A stretch of 25,255 bases of DNA, from positions 1 through 25,255 of the forward strand of contig JBOHGX010000460.1 of NCBI GenBank assembly GCA_050700255.1, in the 5' to 3' direction. Shown one piece after another: positions 22,810 to 25,255 of the stretch. The stretch's first letter is position 1; each line of letters starts with the position of its first letter. This DNA is from GCA-003244245 sp050700255 (GTDB lineage Bacteria; Actinomycetota; Actinomycetes; Mycobacteriales; Pseudonocardiaceae). The notes under the pieces are model-generated. The model was not told where the DNA came from. It searched no databases and worked only from the letters and a program-made list of their open reading frames with translations. A program made the position numbers and the translations under genes.

Positions 22810-24663
22810 GTGACGCCATCGGCGCCACTCAAGGCGGTGGATCTGGCGCTGGCAACGATCGCCCGGTACGACCGATCGGACCTTGACGCCCGGCTGCAGC
22901 AAGCTCGCGCCCGGCTGCTGGACGAGCAGGTCCGGGTGCTCGTGCTCGGCGAGTTCAAACAAGGCAAGAGCCTGCTGGTCAACGGCTTGGTGAAGGCACC
23001 GGTGTGCCCGGTTCACGACGACATGGCCACGTCGGTGCCCACCGTGGTCCGGCACGCCGACACTCCGGTGGCCGCCCTGGTTCGCCTCCTTAACCCCGAG
23101 GGTGACGATCTGAGCAGCCGGCTTACCGAGCGTGTCGAGGTAGCCATCGACAAGCTCGCCGAGCACGTCTCGGAGAACGGCAACCCCGGCAACCGGGAGG
23201 GCTGGAGCTACGCCGAGGTCGGCCTCCCGCGGCGCACCCTGACCGGTGGGCTGGAGTTGGTGGACACCCCCGGAGTCGGCGGGCTGAACTCCGTGCACGG
23301 CGCGGCGACGATGGCCATGCTGCCGTCGGCCGACGCTGTACTGCTGGTGTCCGACGCCTCCCAGGAATACACCGCACCTGAGCTCGAGTTCCTGCGCCAA
23401 GCCGCCAAGGTGTGCCCCAACGTGGCGTGCGTTCTTACCAAGACCGACCTGTATCCGGAGTGGCGGCGAATCGCGGAGCTCGACCGGGCACACCTGGCGA
23501 CGGTGGACATCGATGCGCAGCTGATGTCGGTCTCCTCCACACTGCGCGTGCAGTCGATCCAGGTTCAGGACGCCGACCTCGACGCTGAATCAGGTTTCCC
23601 GGCGCTGATCAGTTATCTGCGTGAGCACGTCGTGGGCCAGGCGGATCTGCTGGCGCGCCGGTCGACGGTGCACGATGTGCTCGTGGTCACCGATCAGCTT
23701 GCCGCGGGGTTGTGCGCCGAGCAGGCGGCGCAGTTGAATCCCGAAGCGGCCCAAGGAGTGATCAAGCAGCTGACCGAGGCCCAACAGCGCTCCGCGGCGC
23801 TGAAGGAACGAACCGCGCGCTGGCAGCACACGCTCAATGACGGCGTCGCCGACCTCAATGCCGACATCGACTTCGACCTGCGGGACCGGATGCGGGAGAT
23901 CGTCCGGTTGGCCGAGGAAGAAGTCGATCGCAGCGGCGACCCGACCAAGACCTGGGACCAATTGTCGACCTGGGTCGAGCAGGAGGTGTCCTCGGCGGCC
24001 TCGGCGAATCTCGTCTGGGCCACCCAGCGGGCGCGATGGCTGGCCACGCAGGTTGCCGACCACTTCGCCGAGGATGAGAACCGGGTACTGCCCATGCTGC
24101 GTACCGAGGTCGCCGATGCCCTGGGGGCGGTGCGAACCATGCAGCTGCGCGAGGTTGAATCGTTCGGCATCGGGCGCAAGGCGCTGACCGGGCTGCGGGG
24201 CGGTTATGTCGGTGTCCTGATGTTCGGAATGTTGGGGACTCTCGTCGGATTGTCGCTGATCAACCCGTTCTCGGTGGGTGCAGGCCTACTGCTGGGTGGC
24301 AAGACCATCACCGATGAGCGCCGCCGTATCACCAGCCGACGGCAGAACGAGGCGAAGACGGCGGTGCGTCGGTACATCGACGATGTGATCTTCCAAGCGA
24401 GCAAGGAGTCCCGGGATATGCTCCGGCGGGTACAGCGTGACCTGCGGGACCATTTCACCACCCAGGCCGAGGAGACGAACCGGTCGCTGAGCGAGTCGCT
24501 GCGCGCCGCAGAGAGATCGGTGAAGACGACCAAGGGAGATCGGGAACGCCGGTTGACCGAGATCAAAGCCGAACTGGAGCGCCTGGAGACGCTGCAGCAG
24601 AAGGTCCGCACGCTGCTGCCTTCGGAAAATCTGACGCAGGCGATTCTGGGTCAGGCTCGATGA
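22810..24663 (+). CDS. iniA: Dynamin-like GTPase IniA
   Basis: This 617-residue protein starts at GTG 22810 with GGAGG at 22801-22805. The GTPase domain has G1 GEFKQGKS (47-54), a G2 threonine near TSVPT (74-78), G3 DTPGVGG (152-158) and G4 TKTD (210-213). A helical bundle follows (about 270-460), then a hydrophobic membrane-insertion segment at about 465-500 (GGYVGVLMFGMLG, LVGLSLINPF, LLLGGKTI), and a coiled-coil C-terminus rich in Glu, Arg and Leu. This is the layout of bacterial dynamin-like proteins. Mycobacterial IniA is of similar size (about 640 residues), binds membranes and promotes fission, and contributes to drug tolerance. The stop codon overlaps the iniC start (ATGA), so the two GTPases are coupled and may work as a pair. 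Confidence 0.9.
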   Translation: MTPSAPLKAVDLALATIARYDRSDLDARLQQARARLLDEQVRVLVLGEFKQGKSLLVNGLVKAPVCPVHDDMATSVPTVVRHADTPVAALVRLLNPEGDDLSSRLTERVEVAIDKLAEHVSENGNPGNREGWSYAEVGLPRRTLTGGLELVDTPGVGGLNSVHGAATMAMLPSADAVLLVSDASQEYTAPELEFLRQAAKVCPNVACVLTKTDLYPEWRRIAELDRAHLATVDIDAQLMSVSSTLRVQSIQVQDADLDAESGFPALISYLREHVVGQADLLARRSTVHDVLVVTDQLAAGLCAEQAAQLNPEAAQGVIKQLTEAQQRSAALKERTARWQHTLNDGVADLNADIDFDLRDRMREIVRLAEEEVDRSGDPTKTWDQLSTWVEQEVSSAASANLVWATQRARWLATQVADHFAEDENRVLPMLRTEVADALGAVRTMQLREVESFGIGRKALTGLRGGYVGVLMFGMLGTLVGLSLINPFSVGAGLLLGGKTITDERRRITSRRQNEAKTAVRRYIDDVIFQASKESRDMLRRVQRDLRDHFTTQAEETNRSLSESLRAAERSVKTTKGDRERRLTEIKAELERLETLQQKVRTLLPSENLTQAILGQAR

Positions 24664-25255
24664 GCGGTCCGGTGCGGGCCGGAGGTCAACGCAGCCTGTC
24701 CGTGACCGTCCGCGGCGTGCTCCGCCGGGCGGTCGAGGTCTACCGTGATCAACCGCAGACTTCGCAATGGCTGCGCCAGCAGCTGGACAGGCTCGACGAG
24801 CCGCTGCGGGTCGCGATCGCAGGCAAGGTCAAGGCAGGCAAGTCGACATTGCTCAACGCGCTGTTAGGGGAGCAGATCGCACCGACCGACGCCGGGGAAT
24901 GCACCCGGGTCGTCACCTGGTACTGCGACGGGCACAGCCCCAAGATCGTGATGCATCCCAAGGAGGGTCCGCCCACCCCGCTACCGGTGAACCGGCAGGA
25001 CGGGGCACTCACCATCGATCTGCAGGGCACGTCCGCCGAGGCGCTGAACCGGCTGGTGGTGCATTGGCCTTCGCAAAGCCTGCGCACCGCCACTTTGATC
25101 GACACGCCGGGTATCGCGTCGGTATCGACCGACAACTCGCAGCGCACTCTCACCTTCCTCACCCCCGAAGACGACTCTCCGGCTGAGGCCGACGCGGTGA
25201 TCTACCTGATGCGTCACCTGCACGCCACGGACGCCAAGTTCCTGGAGTCCTTCCG
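24660..25255 (+). CDS. iniC: Dynamin-like GTPase IniC (3' partial)
   Basis: The ATG at 24660 overlaps the iniA stop, and the frame stays open to the window end; 198 residues are visible. G1 is GKVKAGKS (55-62) followed by TLLNALLG, a G2-type Thr82 lies in ECTRVVTW, and G3 is DTPG at 148-151. G4 should lie beyond the window. An N-terminal helical segment (1-50, RRAVEVYRDQPQTSQWLRQQ) precedes the P-loop, as in bacterial dynamins that use a helix to close the neck. The mycobacterial IniC is about 490 residues, so roughly 40 percent is seen. It is translationally coupled to iniA and probably forms a two-GTPase module with it. Confidence 0.9.
   Translation, partial: MSGPVRAGGQRSLSVTVRGVLRRAVEVYRDQPQTSQWLRQQLDRLDEPLRVAIAGKVKAGKSTLLNALLGEQIAPTDAGECTRVVTWYCDGHSPKIVMHPKEGPPTPLPVNRQDGALTIDLQGTSAEALNRLVVHWPSQSLRTATLIDTPGIASVSTDNSQRTLTFLTPEDDSPAEADAVIYLMRHLHATDAKFLESF

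Noticed and set aside
1..25255. tRNA, rRNA, insertion sequence or prophage genes
   Set aside because: I saw no cloverleaf-like TTCGAATC arm in context, no ribosomal RNA sequence, and no transposase, integrase or phage structural motifs.

Overview
The window looks like chromosomal DNA of a high-GC actinobacterium, most likely a mycolic-acid-related or Pseudonocardiales-type genus. The reasons are very high GC at third codon positions, frequent GTG starts, leaderless-type promoters, an F420-linked oxidoreductase, and gene families and gene order known from Mycobacterium (glnE, glnA2, a Hip1/CaeA-like lipoprotein hydrolase and panB; an lprG-p55 pair; iniA and iniC). I could not run searches, so the taxon is an inference.

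Layout. (1) 1-5837: five tightly packed + strand genes resembling part of a type IV secretion/conjugation-like machine: a VirB4-like ATPase cut by the window start, a polytopic VirB6/TrbL-like membrane protein, a membrane-anchored protein with a possible NTF2/VirB8-like domain, a peptidoglycan hydrolase with lysozyme-like and NlpC/P60 domains, and a small unknown protein. The block ends in a very strong inverted repeat. (2) 5905-9984: npdG-like F420:NADPH oxidoreductase, a DUF4326-type protein, and on the - strand panB (pantothenate) and nadE (NAD). (3) 10046-13912: a Hip1/CaeA-like lipoprotein hydrolase on +, convergent with and overlapping a - strand lprG-p55-type operon (lipid-binding lipoprotein plus MFS exporter). 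(4) 13972-20210: nitrogen metabolism on +: glnA2-type glutamine synthetase, a GNAT acetyltransferase, a class I glutamine amidotransferase and the bifunctional adenylyltransferase glnE. (5) 20222-25255: a small membrane protein on -, then a + strand ini-type cluster of two Asp/Asn-rich repeat proteins (the second with an IniB-type N-terminal domain) and two dynamin-like GTPases (iniA and iniC; iniC runs off the end).

Most striking observations. The two proteins in front of iniA share a C-terminal module built on five copies of S-(F/Y/L)-N-(Q/E/S)-D-(N/D)-D at exactly the same spacing (13, 28, 12 and 25 residues), attached to unrelated N-termini. A 22-bp tandem repeat family occupies four separate intergenic sites, each array starting 3-11 nt after a stop codon and oriented away from it. 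Four genes have a TANNNT -10 hexamer ending 6-7 nt before the start codon, as expected for leaderless mRNAs, and this also fixes their starts.

No tRNA, rRNA, CRISPR array, insertion sequence or integrase was recognised. No stretch longer than 300 bases lacks a gene; the two largest gaps (8017-8247 and 20792-21014) are described through their repeats and promoter-like sites.
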